DNA from: JABDMH01 sp965223105
GTDB taxonomy: Bacteria > Bacteroidota > Bacteroidia > Chitinophagales > Saprospiraceae
Reading direction: 5' to 3'
Length of the DNA stretch: 64,000 bases
Assembly (NCBI GenBank): GCA_965223105.1
Contig: OZ244987.1
Span: 2,418,001-2,482,000, forward strand
Shown: positions 19,301 to 27,932 of the stretch, piece after piece
Numbering within the stretch: position 1 is the stretch's first letter
Layout of the letters: each line of letters opens with the position of its first letter
Position numbers and translations under genes: made by a program
Notes under the pieces: generated by a model
Told to the model about the DNA's origin: nothing
What the model saw: only the letters and a program-made list of their open reading frames with translations
The model's database searches: none

Positions 19301-19489
19301 GCTGCACCGGAGCCGTTTACCCGAGTAGATGTTTACAACGCCATGGGTGCACGTGTGCTCTCACGATACGATCAATTTCAGGCTCAGTCACAAATCGATG
19401 TTTCGGCCTTGATGGATGGAATTTATTTTGTACATGTTTTTGATTCTAAAGGCACATTAAGTGGCAATGCTAAGTTTGTCAAGCATTAG
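16322..19489 (+). CDS. Six-repeat putative glycan-binding protein with T9SS sorting domain
   Basis: A 1055-residue exported protein: signal peptide (1-19), six tandem domains of about 150 residues starting near residues 22, 173, 330, 482, 646 and 797, then a T9SS type A domain from about 980 (VVSPNPTDGW). Each repeat shows the same order of motifs: xDFE at the start, NPD..G.N.S..VG in the middle, a WSP....LKLEGG segment, W....FDFS, and a closing Y.FDNI. This looks like a jelly-roll carbohydrate-binding fold; I do not recognise an exact family. Located 53 bp after the secreted GH144 and before susC, it probably captures the same glycan at the cell surface (inference). Repeats 3 and 5 are closest to each other. 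Confidence 0.75.
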   Translation: MMKNLLLLVFLASCSLLYSQVVIEDFEDGGKLTWTAGQGTYNGIVGNPDTTGVNPSDSVGSYTKGGGFGFSLFRVQQMEPFDISVNNVWKMQVWSPVATEVLLKLEGGGNAVEDRKPIRDSVWTELTFDFSSRADAMTMTDLLIFFSPGNPDDSSTYLFDNIVAHPFPDTTILEDFEVDGARLDWEARNGTYNGVVENPDTTGINSSLNVGSYTKSDSHRFSLFIHEQNQPLDFSILNKLSIQIYSPVKSEFILKLEGAGEAKEVRMNIPTANMWREYVMDFSDAADFTTITKIILFFDPGVEESGDTYLFDNLIAMPYDDCAGTVPIAGVLDNFECQRNVTYDNGWDRLTVAENPDLSLVNETSHVGCYSKPDSQAWATLIADFDNPIDLTVLNALNAKIWSPVVDRILFKLEGGASPAREIFIDIPEANTWVDYIADFSEFANEDHKRVGIFFAAGTPFDTAVTFYVDEIQFTIPPARSTILEDFEEGPSLAWLPLDNDPANGTFEVIANPDKGEANPSDSVGSHSRGTNAFSTLSAILLEPLDFSDGAQLNLDVWAPEGSSSLTMQLNSPTQGLVDVTRDISTTGAWETISFDFSSSSMVTDFNQINFTFDAESELVGPYYIDNLALGETTVDPCEAVEADPLIVDDFECQRNVDITLGADDIEVSPNPDISPENQSSVVGKYTEPDGNFAALVYDFGEPIDLSVFNQLQMKIWSPRVVPILFKLEGGDGVQEVFVDVPEAGKWVNYSVDFSESAGAGHTRLVLFMNAGQEAMVGEVYFWDDIQWSLPPFEECIVSFEGDAGSPFNPEGWIYFANGAFADSTLQVVANPAPDDVNSSDNVGRFVESAEDATMNVRPFAGVFVRDLTPINFTDPDNQNVSMDVWMDHEANVVLKVENGLTVNTSGDRMQMYTTPNQWQTLTWSFGDLPNDQFTTLSLIFDFDNIPAENKVYFFDNIRVAGTECETSVSIFDIEPLPTFVVSPNPTDGWIQIAAPEPFTRVDVYNAMGARVLSRYDQFQAQSQIDVSALMDGIYFVHVFDSKGTLSGNAKFVKH

Positions 19490-19510
19490 GATTTTTATAA
19501 TTGTTTTGCC

Positions 19511-19548
19511 AGCCAGGTGGGAATAATATTCTCGCCTGGCTCCTTTTT
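19511..19548 (+). terminator. Rho-independent terminator between the six-repeat gene and susC
   Basis: Stem 19511-19521 paired with 19531-19541 (AGCCAGG/CCTGGCT core, 11 pairs including two G-U), 9-nt loop, then CCTTTTTCC. It starts 22 bp after the stop of the six-repeat protein and would end or attenuate that transcript before susC. Confidence 0.7.
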
Positions 19549-19653
19549 CCTGTGAACATGATTATTGAGCATGCTGAGAAATACAGCTGCACAGACATTC
19601 ATTTCTCTTTCATCTAATGATGTAGAGGTTATCATGCTAAACCAGCGAAGATC

Positions 19654-22635
19654 ATGAAATCTAAAATAATTGAGTTGATCTCAGGTATTTGCCTTCCTTT
19701 CCTATTAACGGCACAGCAAGTTACCATATCAGGGGTAGTATCGGACGCAGCCGGGGAGCCACTGATTGGAGTCAATATCTATGAAAAGGGAAATCCCACT
19801 GCAGGTACCGTCACGGATTTCGATGGCTCGTTTCAACTAGTGTTGCAACAATCAGATGTAACCGTGGTTTTTTCGTACATAGGATATCAGGCATTGGAAG
19901 TCAATGCTGCTGAGCGTGAGGACTGGAACATTACCTTGGTTGAAGACGTAGAAACCCTGGAGGAGGTAGTCGTCGTAGGATACGGTGTGCAGCGAAAGAG
20001 CGACTTGACCGGATCGATTGCCAGCATTGAGTCCACAGAATTACAAAAAATCCCTACGTCAAGCTTTGAGCAAGCCCTGCAAGGAAAGATCGCTGGGGTG
20101 CAAGTGACTCCCAGTTCGGGAGAACCAGGCCGAGGCGCAGAAATTAGGATCAGGGGAGTCGGCACATTAAATGACGCCTCTCCACTCTATGTGGTAGATG
20201 GGATGTTGCTTGATGATATATCCTTCATAAACTTGCAGGATGTAGAATCGGTGGAAGTCCTCAAAGATGCATCAGCAACGGCTATTTATGGATCAAGAGG
20301 AGCTAATGGAGTAATTATCATTTCCACCAAGAAAGGCGAGATTAGCGATCGACCTACAGTTTCCCTTTCCAGCTATGTCGGTTGGCAGGAGCTGGGGCAA
20401 AAAATTGATTTAACCAACGCCGTAGAATATGCCACGTTGGCCAATGAATTGGCGGCCAACGAAAAAAGACCCGTAATTTTTGATGACCCCAGCATTTTTG
20501 GAGAAGGAGTGGATTGGCAAAATGAGATTTTTCAAACCGCTCCTATTCAAAACCATTCTTTGGCGGTGAGAGGAGGAACTGAGTCCGTACTTTATCAAGT
20601 CAGTGCCGATTATTTCAATCAGGATGGTATCCAGATTGGAAGCAACTATGAGCGATTTACTTTGAGGGTAAACAACGAGTACAAAATCAGGAATGACGTA
20701 AGTATCGGACACAATCTGGCGATCATCAGGGATTGGCGCAATTCTGTACCAGACCAGTCAGGTACAGCTTATCGTGCCGATCCCACCATTCCTCCCAAAG
20801 ATGATCAGGGAAATTTTAATGATCTCAGTACCAATGCCAGCACGGGAAACCCCGTGGCGGCCATATTTTTTTCTAATAGTCGTACGAAAAGCTATCGACT
20901 GGTCGGCAATGCCTTTGCTGATATAAAATTATTTCAGCACTTCACTTTTCGATCCAATTTGGGTTTGGACATCAATCAGTCAAATGGTAAATTCTTTTCG
21001 CCAGAGTTTTTTGTGTCAGCCACTCAGAGAAATGAGGAGAGCGATCTCACGGCAACGTCTAACCAGGTCCAAAATTGGCTTTGGGAAAATACCCTTAATT
21101 ATTATCGTGAATGGGAAAAGCATCGCTTGACCATCCTGGGAGGTGTGACTTCTCAAGTTTTTAATCAAGAAAATCTAAGTGGGACATCGCGTAATTTGAT
21201 TGGAGAAACTGAAGAATTTTTGTTCTTAAATGCTGCTCAATCGGAAGAAGAAGATGCAAGTAACGGCTCCTCTGAATGGGCCATGCTTTCCTACTTGTTC
21301 CGATTGAACTACACATTTGACAACCGGTATCTTTTTACTGGTTCGTTTCGAGCCGATGGCTCGTCTCGGTTTGGACGGGAGAACAGGTTTGGTTATTTCC
21401 CCTCTGTAGCACTTGGTTGGAATTTGACCAATGAGGGATTTATGGAGGGGCAGGATATATTCAGCAGGCTCAAACTGCGGGCCAGCTGGGGAGTGATTGG
21501 AAACGATAAAATTGGACCATATCCAGGAAGACCCCTGGTTAATAGTCCTTTCTTTTATGCTCTTGGTGTTGATGAAAATCTTAGGCCTGGCGCCACGATT
21601 GAGGGACTACCAAATCCTTCTATCCAATGGGAAGAGACAGCGCAATTTAATGTCGGCTTTGAATTCGGTCTGTTGAATAATAGGTTGCTGGGAGAAATAG
21701 ATTATTATGACCGGACCACCGATAAGATATTAATCGACCTGGCTTTGCCCGGTCACTTTGGGATTCGTGATAATTTCCCCTTCGTCAATGCCGCTAAAGT
21801 AAAGAACAGTGGTATAGATCTAAAATTGGATTGGAAAGAAAATCGTGAAAAATTTGGCTATTCACTTGGAGTCGTAGTAAGTACAGTCAAAAATGAGGTG
21901 TTGGAATTGGGTGAAAATAAGTCGGAGTTGATTGGTGGTGCACTTTTTGGGGGTCAATTAGGTACTCGTACAGTGCCGGGTTTGCCGATCGGAGCTTTTT
22001 ACGGGTACATGGTGGAAGGTATTTTCCAAAATGAACAGGAAGTTGCCAATTTACCCACGGTGGGAGTTGAAGTGCCTGGAGATATTAGATTTGCCGACAC
22101 CAATGGTGATGGTACAATTACTACGGCAGACCGAACTTTTATTGGGAGCCCTATACCTGATCTGATTTGGGGTGCTTCCCTTGGCTTTGATTGGGCAGGG
22201 TTAGACTTTTCTATAGACTTTAATGGACAAAATGGAAACAAGATCTACAACTCCAAGAAGGCTGCTCGTTTTGGTACCTATAATTTTGAGACTTCTTTTT
22301 TAGATCGTTGGACAGGAGAAGGCACCAGTAATTCTGAACCTCGATTAACGAATGGTGGACACAACTATCGAACCTCTGATCGCTTCTTGGAAGATGGCAG
22401 TTATTGGCGGTTGAGGAATGTCAGTTTAGGTTATTCTTTGCCGTCCGCGCTGCTAAATAGATTTAAAATCAATCAGTTTCGGGTATACGTGAGTGGCACC
22501 AACTTATTGACCCAGACTGACTATACTGGATTTACGCCGGAGTTTTCAACAGGAAATGTGTTGGAAACAGGAATCGATCGAGGCATCTATCCAGTGTCCA
22601 AGACTTATAATGTAGGTTTAAATGTGGTGTTTTAA
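19654..22635 (+). CDS. SusC/RagA-family TonB-linked outer-membrane transporter
   Basis: 993 residues. Signal peptide (to about residue 20, LLTAQQ), carboxypeptidase-regulatory-like domain (about 22-105, ending VEEVVVVGYG TonB-box region), plug domain (about 115-225 with VLKDASATAIYGSRGANGVI) and a C-terminal 22-strand barrel ending in VGLNVVF. SusC proteins import oligosaccharides across the outer membrane under SusD lids, powered by TonB. SusD follows 64 bp downstream. Together with two GH144 enzymes it is predicted to import beta-1,2-gluco-oligosaccharides (inference). Confidence 0.95.
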   Translation: MKSKIIELISGICLPFLLTAQQVTISGVVSDAAGEPLIGVNIYEKGNPTAGTVTDFDGSFQLVLQQSDVTVVFSYIGYQALEVNAAEREDWNITLVEDVETLEEVVVVGYGVQRKSDLTGSIASIESTELQKIPTSSFEQALQGKIAGVQVTPSSGEPGRGAEIRIRGVGTLNDASPLYVVDGMLLDDISFINLQDVESVEVLKDASATAIYGSRGANGVIIISTKKGEISDRPTVSLSSYVGWQELGQKIDLTNAVEYATLANELAANEKRPVIFDDPSIFGEGVDWQNEIFQTAPIQNHSLAVRGGTESVLYQVSADYFNQDGIQIGSNYERFTLRVNNEYKIRNDVSIGHNLAIIRDWRNSVPDQSGTAYRADPTIPPKDDQGNFNDLSTNASTGNPVAAIFFSNSRTKSYRLVGNAFADIKLFQHFTFRSNLGLDINQSNGKFFSPEFFVSATQRNEESDLTATSNQVQNWLWENTLNYYREWEKHRLTILGGVTSQVFNQENLSGTSRNLIGETEEFLFLNAAQSEEEDASNGSSEWAMLSYLFRLNYTFDNRYLFTGSFRADGSSRFGRENRFGYFPSVALGWNLTNEGFMEGQDIFSRLKLRASWGVIGNDKIGPYPGRPLVNSPFFYALGVDENLRPGATIEGLPNPSIQWEETAQFNVGFEFGLLNNRLLGEIDYYDRTTDKILIDLALPGHFGIRDNFPFVNAAKVKNSGIDLKLDWKENREKFGYSLGVVVSTVKNEVLELGENKSELIGGALFGGQLGTRTVPGLPIGAFYGYMVEGIFQNEQEVANLPTVGVEVPGDIRFADTNGDGTITTADRTFIGSPIPDLIWGASLGFDWAGLDFSIDFNGQNGNKIYNSKKAARFGTYNFETSFLDRWTGEGTSNSEPRLTNGGHNYRTSDRFLEDGSYWRLRNVSLGYSLPSALLNRFKINQFRVYVSGTNLLTQTDYTGFTPEFSTGNVLETGIDRGIYPVSKTYNVGLNVVF

Positions 22636-22699
22636 TCGGTTTTCGAAAAGAATATTTATTCAATAGCTAGAAAATCAATTAGTAAATTAAAATTTACCG

Positions 22700-24202
22700 A
22701 TGATGAAAAATATACAGAGTGGTATCGAGAAAATACAAATCTCTGGCGCCTCAATAATTTCAGCATTGATCACCGTTCTATTATTGTCCAGTTGTTCAGA
22801 GGATTTTTTAGAGAAAAAGCCTTTGGGACAGCTGACTTCTGATAATTTCTTTTTAACTGAGGACCACGCCATTCAATCTCTCAACGCCACCTATGAGACG
22901 TTGCGGAGATTTAGAACCCATGTGTTTGCCTATATAGCTCTAACGGATATAATTTCCGACGACGCGGATAAAGGAAGTACGCCTTCGGATGGTGCTCCAA
23001 TATTGCCAGCTGACGAACTGACCTTGGATCCGGGATCCCTAATCATAGACGATAGTTGGCAAGGATATTACCGGGGTGTTAAAAGAGCAAATTGGGTTGT
23101 TGCAGAAGTGCCTAATATCGATATGGACCCAGATCTGCGTGCCAGGATTGTAGGAGAAGCGAAGTTTCTGAGGGCTTATTTTTACTTTAAGATGGTCCGT
23201 TGGTGGGGAGGTGTTCCCTTGGTATTGGAACCGCTTGACCGGGACGCGATTGCCATCCCACGTGCATCGGTTGATGAAGTTTACAGCGCCATCATCCAGG
23301 ATTTACAGGACGCAGCTTCAGCACTTCCCACTAAGTCTCAATATTCATCCGCAGATTTGGGCCGGGCTACCAAAGGGGCGGCAGAGGGTTTATTGGCTAA
23401 AGTATATCTGACTAGGCAAGAGTTCGCTCTGGCTGCAGAAATGGCGCAGAACGTGATCAATTCTGGAGAGTACGCCTTAGCACCTAACTATGCCAAGATA
23501 TTCAGCATCGAAGGCGAGAATGGCCCCGGATCTATATTTGAGATCCAGGCCACTTCAAACTTGGACGGAGGTTGGATTCAGTTTAGTCAGGTTCAGGGAA
23601 TAAGACCGACAAAAGGTTGGGGTTTTAACCGACCCAGCGATGACCTTGTGCAGACCTATGAACCCGGTGATCCCCGGCTGCAGGCCACCGTACTTTACGT
23701 CGGGGAGGTCGTTCCTGACGGATCGTATGTGGTGGAAGACAATCCTGAGATGTTTAATGAGAGATATAATCAAAAAGCCTGGTTGCCTGACTCGGAGCGC
23801 GGCAATGGTAGAGAGGGTGGTGGCAATGTCCGGATTCTTCGTTACGCCGATGTTATTCTCATTGCAGCCGAAGCATTGAATGAAATGGGTCAATCCGCAC
23901 AGGCAGTTGAACTGCTAAATATGGTTAGAGATCGGGCTCGGGGTGGTCTGCCTCCTCAGATACTAAGACCAGTAACCGAGAATGATCAAGGTGCTTTGCG
24001 TGAGATCATTTGGCATGAACGTCGCGTTGAGTTGGCGATGGAGCAGCATCGTTGGTTTGATCTCTTGCGTACTGGCCGAGCAGCTGAGGTGATGCAAGCG
24101 GTTGGTAAGAATTTTGTTTCTGGCAAGCACGAGCTGTTACCGATCCCACAATCTCAAATCGATCTGTCTGGTGGAGCCGTTAGCCAAAATCCCGGATACT
24201 AA
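22700..24202 (+). CDS. RagB/SusD-family surface glycan-binding lipoprotein
   Basis: 500 residues, with lipobox LSSC preceding SEDFLEKKPLG, the classic SusD N-terminus. SusD helices and TPR-like repeats are visible (GEAKFLRAYFYFKMVRWWGG; LAKVYLTRQEFALAAEMA), and the C-terminal WHERRVELAMEQHRWFDLLRTG is diagnostic. It forms the lid of the SusC transporter encoded upstream and binds the imported oligosaccharide. The second GH144 gene begins 5 bp downstream, indicating one transcript. Confidence 0.95.
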   Translation: MMKNIQSGIEKIQISGASIISALITVLLLSSCSEDFLEKKPLGQLTSDNFFLTEDHAIQSLNATYETLRRFRTHVFAYIALTDIISDDADKGSTPSDGAPILPADELTLDPGSLIIDDSWQGYYRGVKRANWVVAEVPNIDMDPDLRARIVGEAKFLRAYFYFKMVRWWGGVPLVLEPLDRDAIAIPRASVDEVYSAIIQDLQDAASALPTKSQYSSADLGRATKGAAEGLLAKVYLTRQEFALAAEMAQNVINSGEYALAPNYAKIFSIEGENGPGSIFEIQATSNLDGGWIQFSQVQGIRPTKGWGFNRPSDDLVQTYEPGDPRLQATVLYVGEVVPDGSYVVEDNPEMFNERYNQKAWLPDSERGNGREGGGNVRILRYADVILIAAEALNEMGQSAQAVELLNMVRDRARGGLPPQILRPVTENDQGALREIIWHERRVELAMEQHRWFDLLRTGRAAEVMQAVGKNFVSGKHELLPIPQSQIDLSGGAVSQNPGY

Positions 24203-24207
24203 ACTTT

Positions 24208-25578
24208 ATGAAGACGAAAAGCCCTTTAACAACAATATTGATCTGTATATTTTTTCTTGGCTGTCAGTTGCAAAGGCAATCAATCGGTCAGGAGAATACC
24301 ATGGATAAACCCTGGTATCAGTTCGCTTCAGATGAAGAAATTATGGATTCTGTACAGCGTCAAACCTTTAGATACTTTTGGGATTATGCCGAGCCACACT
24401 CCGGCCTAGCCCGGGAAAGATTTCATCCGGATGGTGACTATCCGATGAATGATTCTCATATCGTAACTACGGGTGGTACGGGGTTTGGCGTCATGGCGAT
24501 CTTAGTTGGTATTCATCGTGACTTTATTTCCCGTGAGGATGGTATTCAAACACTGACCAGGATTGTCGAATTTCTGGAAAATGCAGATCGCTTTCATGGT
24601 ATGTGGCCTCATTGGCTGAATGGGCAAACGGGTAAGACCAAGCCCTTTAGTCGTAAAGACGATGGAGCAGATGCGGTGGAGAGTGCTTTTTTGATCCAAG
24701 GATTGCTTTGCGTGCGGCAATTTTGCGATCCAGAAAAAAAGGATGAAAAGGCGCTTGCCGACCGCATCAACCAACTATGGCTCGACATGGAATGGAATTG
24801 GTTTACTCAAGGTCAAAATGTGCTCTATTGGCATTGGTCTCCCAATTATGGATGGGAGATGGATTTTGCCATCAGAGGCTACAATGAGTGCCTAATTTAC
24901 TACATTCTGGCTGCCTCTTCACCCACGCATCCCATTGCCCCTGCTGTTTATCATGAGGGATGGGCCAAGAGTGGGGCCATTGTGGCAAGAGATTCCTTCA
25001 TGGGATATCCTCGCGTATTGGACCATTACGATGTCGATGATTCACCGGTTGGACCTTTGTTTTGGTCCCATTATTCTTATCTAGGATTAAGACCTAAAGG
25101 TCTCTCCGATCGCTATGCTGATTACTGGCAGCTCAACAGGAGTCATGCACTGAGTCACTACGAATACTGTGTGGAGAATCCAAACAATTACGATGGATAC
25201 GGACCCGATTGCTGGGGACTTACATCTAGTTATTCGACCAGGAGGGATGGTCCCGGTGTTGGTTATGCCTCTCATCGGCCAGACCGAGATAAGGGCATTA
25301 TTTCTCCCACTGCGGCTTTGAGCTCTATGCCCTACACGCCGAAAGAATCAATAGCGGCGGCAAGGAGGTTTTATAGCCTTCCCAAATTACAGGGTCCCGC
25401 GGGTTTTTTCGATGCCTTCAGCATGGAATTGGATTTCTGGCCTCGCAGATACTTGGCAATTGATCAAGGCCCCATTCCAGTGATGATCGAAAATCACCGG
25501 ACTGGATTGCTTTGGGACCTCTTTATGAGCTGCGAGGAAATCCAAGAAGGGTTGCGAAAACTGGGATTTATCTGGTAG
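24208..25578 (+). CDS. Glycoamylase-family (GH144-like) glucanase, lipoprotein
   Basis: 456 residues. A lipobox (FFLGC) predicts a lipid-anchored periplasmic or surface enzyme. The rest is a single glycoamylase/GH144 domain with the same landmarks as its paralogue at 14544: FRYFWDYAEPHSGLARER, TTGGTGFGVMAILVGIHRDF, WPHWLNGQTG, YWHWSPNYGW and IDQGPIPVMIENHRTGLLWDLF. Unlike the paralogue it has no T9SS domain. One enzyme outside and one tethered fits sequential cleavage of a long glucan and then of imported or surface-held oligomers. GH144 specificity is beta-1,2-glucan in the characterised member, but related sequences annotated glucoamylase exist. No GH3 glucosidase is present in this window to finish the job. 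Confidence 0.87.
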   Translation: MKTKSPLTTILICIFFLGCQLQRQSIGQENTMDKPWYQFASDEEIMDSVQRQTFRYFWDYAEPHSGLARERFHPDGDYPMNDSHIVTTGGTGFGVMAILVGIHRDFISREDGIQTLTRIVEFLENADRFHGMWPHWLNGQTGKTKPFSRKDDGADAVESAFLIQGLLCVRQFCDPEKKDEKALADRINQLWLDMEWNWFTQGQNVLYWHWSPNYGWEMDFAIRGYNECLIYYILAASSPTHPIAPAVYHEGWAKSGAIVARDSFMGYPRVLDHYDVDDSPVGPLFWSHYSYLGLRPKGLSDRYADYWQLNRSHALSHYEYCVENPNNYDGYGPDCWGLTSSYSTRRDGPGVGYASHRPDRDKGIISPTAALSSMPYTPKESIAAARRFYSLPKLQGPAGFFDAFSMELDFWPRRYLAIDQGPIPVMIENHRTGLLWDLFMSCEEIQEGLRKLGFIW

Positions 25579-25707
25579 GTAACCACTGGGTCAATTTGAC
25601 CTACTTAACCTGATTCCTTGGATTGGGCTTCCATCGAACCATGTTCTTCCCAAGATGTTGTCTATTTTAGAAGGATGATTGGCAATCTGCCGGACAAAAT
25701 TTAGGCA

Positions 25708-26529
25708 ATGGGTAAGTTGATCGATAGGATTTTGGTACCTATAGATTTTGGAAGTACGACAAAAGATGTGTTGCGTTATGCAGCTTCTTTACACGATCGT
25801 TTTGGAAGTAAGCTTACCTTGCTGCACTGTTATGACGACCGTGTCTACAATCGTAAGTACGACTTTGGTCATAAACCATACCAAATAGGTATTGTCGATA
25901 TGTTGGCTGGGTTGGCTAGTGAACTAGCACTTCCAGGTCTAACTGAGGCAAAATACCTTGCTGTTCCAGGTTCGGCTGTAGAGACGATCGCCAAACTAAG
26001 CGCTAGATATCAGTTAATTGTTCAGGTAGGGCACCGTTATGGCTCTACATGGCAGCGGTTCCTAGGTAGTCATACTTCGTACATTGCATCCACTGCTAAA
26101 TGTCCGGTTTTGATCATCCCACCGGATACAGAATATCGGCCCTGGCTTAATGTTTGGCACATCAACCGGGGTGCCAATGAAGCGGAGATCATCGAACGAT
26201 TTCTTGACTCCTTTGGAATAGAGAAGGAAGCACTGCAGGTAAAATCATTTCAACAGCAGGAGTTTACCTCCAGTTTCTGGCGTTCAGCTGTAAACTATGT
26301 CACCAATCCATCAAGCCGGATCAAGCGGTTTCTGGAACAATCATTTGAAGAGGATCCCATTGATTTAATGCTGTTGGTCAGTCACGATCGTGCGCTTTTC
26401 CAAAAATTTCTTAAGGACGAATTGAAGCAAGTCATTTTTTCATTCGGAGTACCCCTCTTGATTTTTCAAGCACCCAAAGCCAAGTGGAAAATTAGGGAAG
26501 AAGCATGGGGTAGCCGGGGCCTATCTTAA
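25708..26529 (+). CDS. Universal stress protein, two-domain
   Basis: 273 residues with a clear first UspA domain (DRILVPIDFGSTTKDVLRYAASL ... CPVLIIP, residues 1-145) and a divergent second half (146-273) of similar layout ending VPLLIFQAP. The ATP-binding loop of domain one is irregular (GHRYGSTWQRFLGS rather than GxxG-9x-GS), so nucleotide binding is uncertain. This tandem form is common in Bacteroidota; its cellular role is unknown. Its last 9 bp overlap the convergent GNAT gene. Confidence 0.85.
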   Translation: MGKLIDRILVPIDFGSTTKDVLRYAASLHDRFGSKLTLLHCYDDRVYNRKYDFGHKPYQIGIVDMLAGLASELALPGLTEAKYLAVPGSAVETIAKLSARYQLIVQVGHRYGSTWQRFLGSHTSYIASTAKCPVLIIPPDTEYRPWLNVWHINRGANEAEIIERFLDSFGIEKEALQVKSFQQQEFTSSFWRSAVNYVTNPSSRIKRFLEQSFEEDPIDLMLLVSHDRALFQKFLKDELKQVIFSFGVPLLIFQAPKAKWKIREEAWGSRGLS

Positions 26530-26928
26530 TTGATTCAGATCATCCAGAAAATAACAGAATTCATGTTGTGTAAAACCGATTTTGGGATAGTAACTGATGG
26601 CGGCAGGCGCAGATAAAAGAATCAATTTTGCTTCTGGTGCGGCCAATTTCGTTTGCCTGATTAACTCCTTGCCAATGCCCATCCTTTGGTATGCTTCATC
26701 AACCGCCAGATCGGAAAGGTAGGTACAATAAGAGTAATCAGATAAAGCACGCGAGATGCCGATGAGCTTACCTTGCGTTCTGGCGGTGATAATCAAATTA
26801 CCATATTCCAACATTTTGGCCAGACGCAGAGGCTGATCTATTGGCCGTCTTTCTCCCAAGGTGGAGTTGGTCAATACCTGTAAAAACTCTTCTACAGTGA
26901 TTGTTTGTTCTCTATTATATTGAATCAT
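26521..26928 (-). CDS. GNAT-family N-acetyltransferase, small
   Basis: 135 residues. The acetyl-CoA loop is intact (DLAVDEAYQRMGIGKELI), followed by a helix and the usual C-terminal SYYPKIGF segment. It resembles the small YpeA/Acetyltransf_1-type enzymes of unknown substrate. Convergent with the Usp gene, overlapping by 9 bp. A TAAATTTA close to 26950 on the minus strand is a one-mismatch -7 box. Confidence 0.85.
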   Translation of the reverse strand: MIQYNREQTITVEEFLQVLTNSTLGERRPIDQPLRLAKMLEYGNLIITARTQGKLIGISRALSDYSYCTYLSDLAVDEAYQRMGIGKELIRQTKLAAPEAKLILLSAPAAISYYPKIGFTQHEFCYFLDDLNQLR

Positions 26929-27237
26929 CTGATCGGATTTTTTCTGGTGGTAAATTTAGCATTGCTAGGTTTGAATTTGATTTATTGATCGATCTACTGG
27001 ACAAAAGCCTTGGCAATCGCCTTAGGTATGGCTCTGCAAGCCCAGCAAGTCCCTGAAAATTCTTTTTGCTAAGATTAGAGAGTTAAATGACTTTAATAGA
27101 ATAATTGATACAATTGAAAAACGGGATTATGCTTGAAGTTCAAGACCCTGGCTTCGGTAATCCCATCACCTTAAGCTTTGGTGTTTTACCGAACCTTCTT
27201 TGGGGATTTCAAGCTCTCATGATCGAAGGCAGAATGA
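26929..27237. other. Intergenic stretch, nothing recognisable
   Basis: About 310 bp between two minus-strand genes. It should hold the promoter of the GNAT gene and the 3' end of the catabolic operon. A plus-strand frame from 27105 reads across it and into the opposite gene but has no recognisable content. No T-run hairpin is evident. Confidence 0.4.
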
Positions 27238-27927
27238 TCAAAGGAGTTCAAGTCGAAGTTCTCCCCAGACAAAGTGCCAGGTTAAATAAAATCCGAGGCG
27301 GCATATGTACATAGCGATGAAACCGAACTTCATGAAAGTACGCATTTGCACAATGCTAAATATTAAGATTTCAAGAAAAATAAGCATATCTTTCAACGAC
27401 AGCATATCTAAAGTATTACCACTCATTATTTGGAAGGTCGGCTCGACAGCTGCAGGTATAATAATAAATACCCATGATAACTTTGCCAACCGATTTTTAA
27501 AGATCAGGATTAAGATAACCAAGGGAATCAGGTGGAAGATTATTTCGGCTGCTACACCTATTGTAGGGTAAAATATTATTGAGTCTGGAAATAAGACATT
27601 AATATCTCTAGGGAACGGCTGCCAAATATCTATCAGGACTGGCATCAGGCCAAGTAGCATCGAAATTGAGATGTAATAAAGGCTCCTATTTATAGTGAAT
27701 TGCCTGTCGATAAAATGCCATTCAAATTTATCAATATATATTAAGGATAGATAGGCTACAACACTGGATGCAGTAAAGAAGATCATGGGATTTATGTCCC
27801 CCAAAATGGTATTGTAAATTGTAGGATTCAGCAGATAGGCGATGGTACTTGTTGCAATGAAAATTAACAGAAAGAATAGCAATGGCTTATTGGAATTTGT
27901 CAATGCGGTTTTCTGAGGCAGAGCCAT
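27238..27927 (-). CDS. Hypothetical polytopic membrane protein at operon end
   Basis: 229 residues, mostly hydrophobic, with six or seven predicted helices. Its C-terminal part (AAEIIFHLIP ... FYLTWHFVWG) is reminiscent of CPBP-type intramembrane proteins, but the EExxxR protease motif is not complete, so I do not assign catalysis. It starts 5 bp after the amidotransferase stop and should be co-transcribed with the catabolic operon. Base composition is visibly more AT-rich than the genes upstream, suggesting separate acquisition. It could transport or sense a pathway compound, but nothing in the sequence proves that. Confidence 0.65.
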   Translation of the reverse strand: MALPQKTALTNSNKPLLFFLLIFIATSTIAYLLNPTIYNTILGDINPMIFFTASSVVAYLSLIYIDKFEWHFIDRQFTINRSLYYISISMLLGLMPVLIDIWQPFPRDINVLFPDSIIFYPTIGVAAEIIFHLIPLVILILIFKNRLAKLSWVFIIIPAAVEPTFQIMSGNTLDMLSLKDMLIFLEILIFSIVQMRTFMKFGFIAMYICRLGFYLTWHFVWGELRLELL

Positions 27928-27932
27928 TTATC

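Noticed and set aside
27105..27314. Plus-strand 69-codon frame
   Set aside because: Runs antisense into the membrane-protein gene and has no recognisable content.
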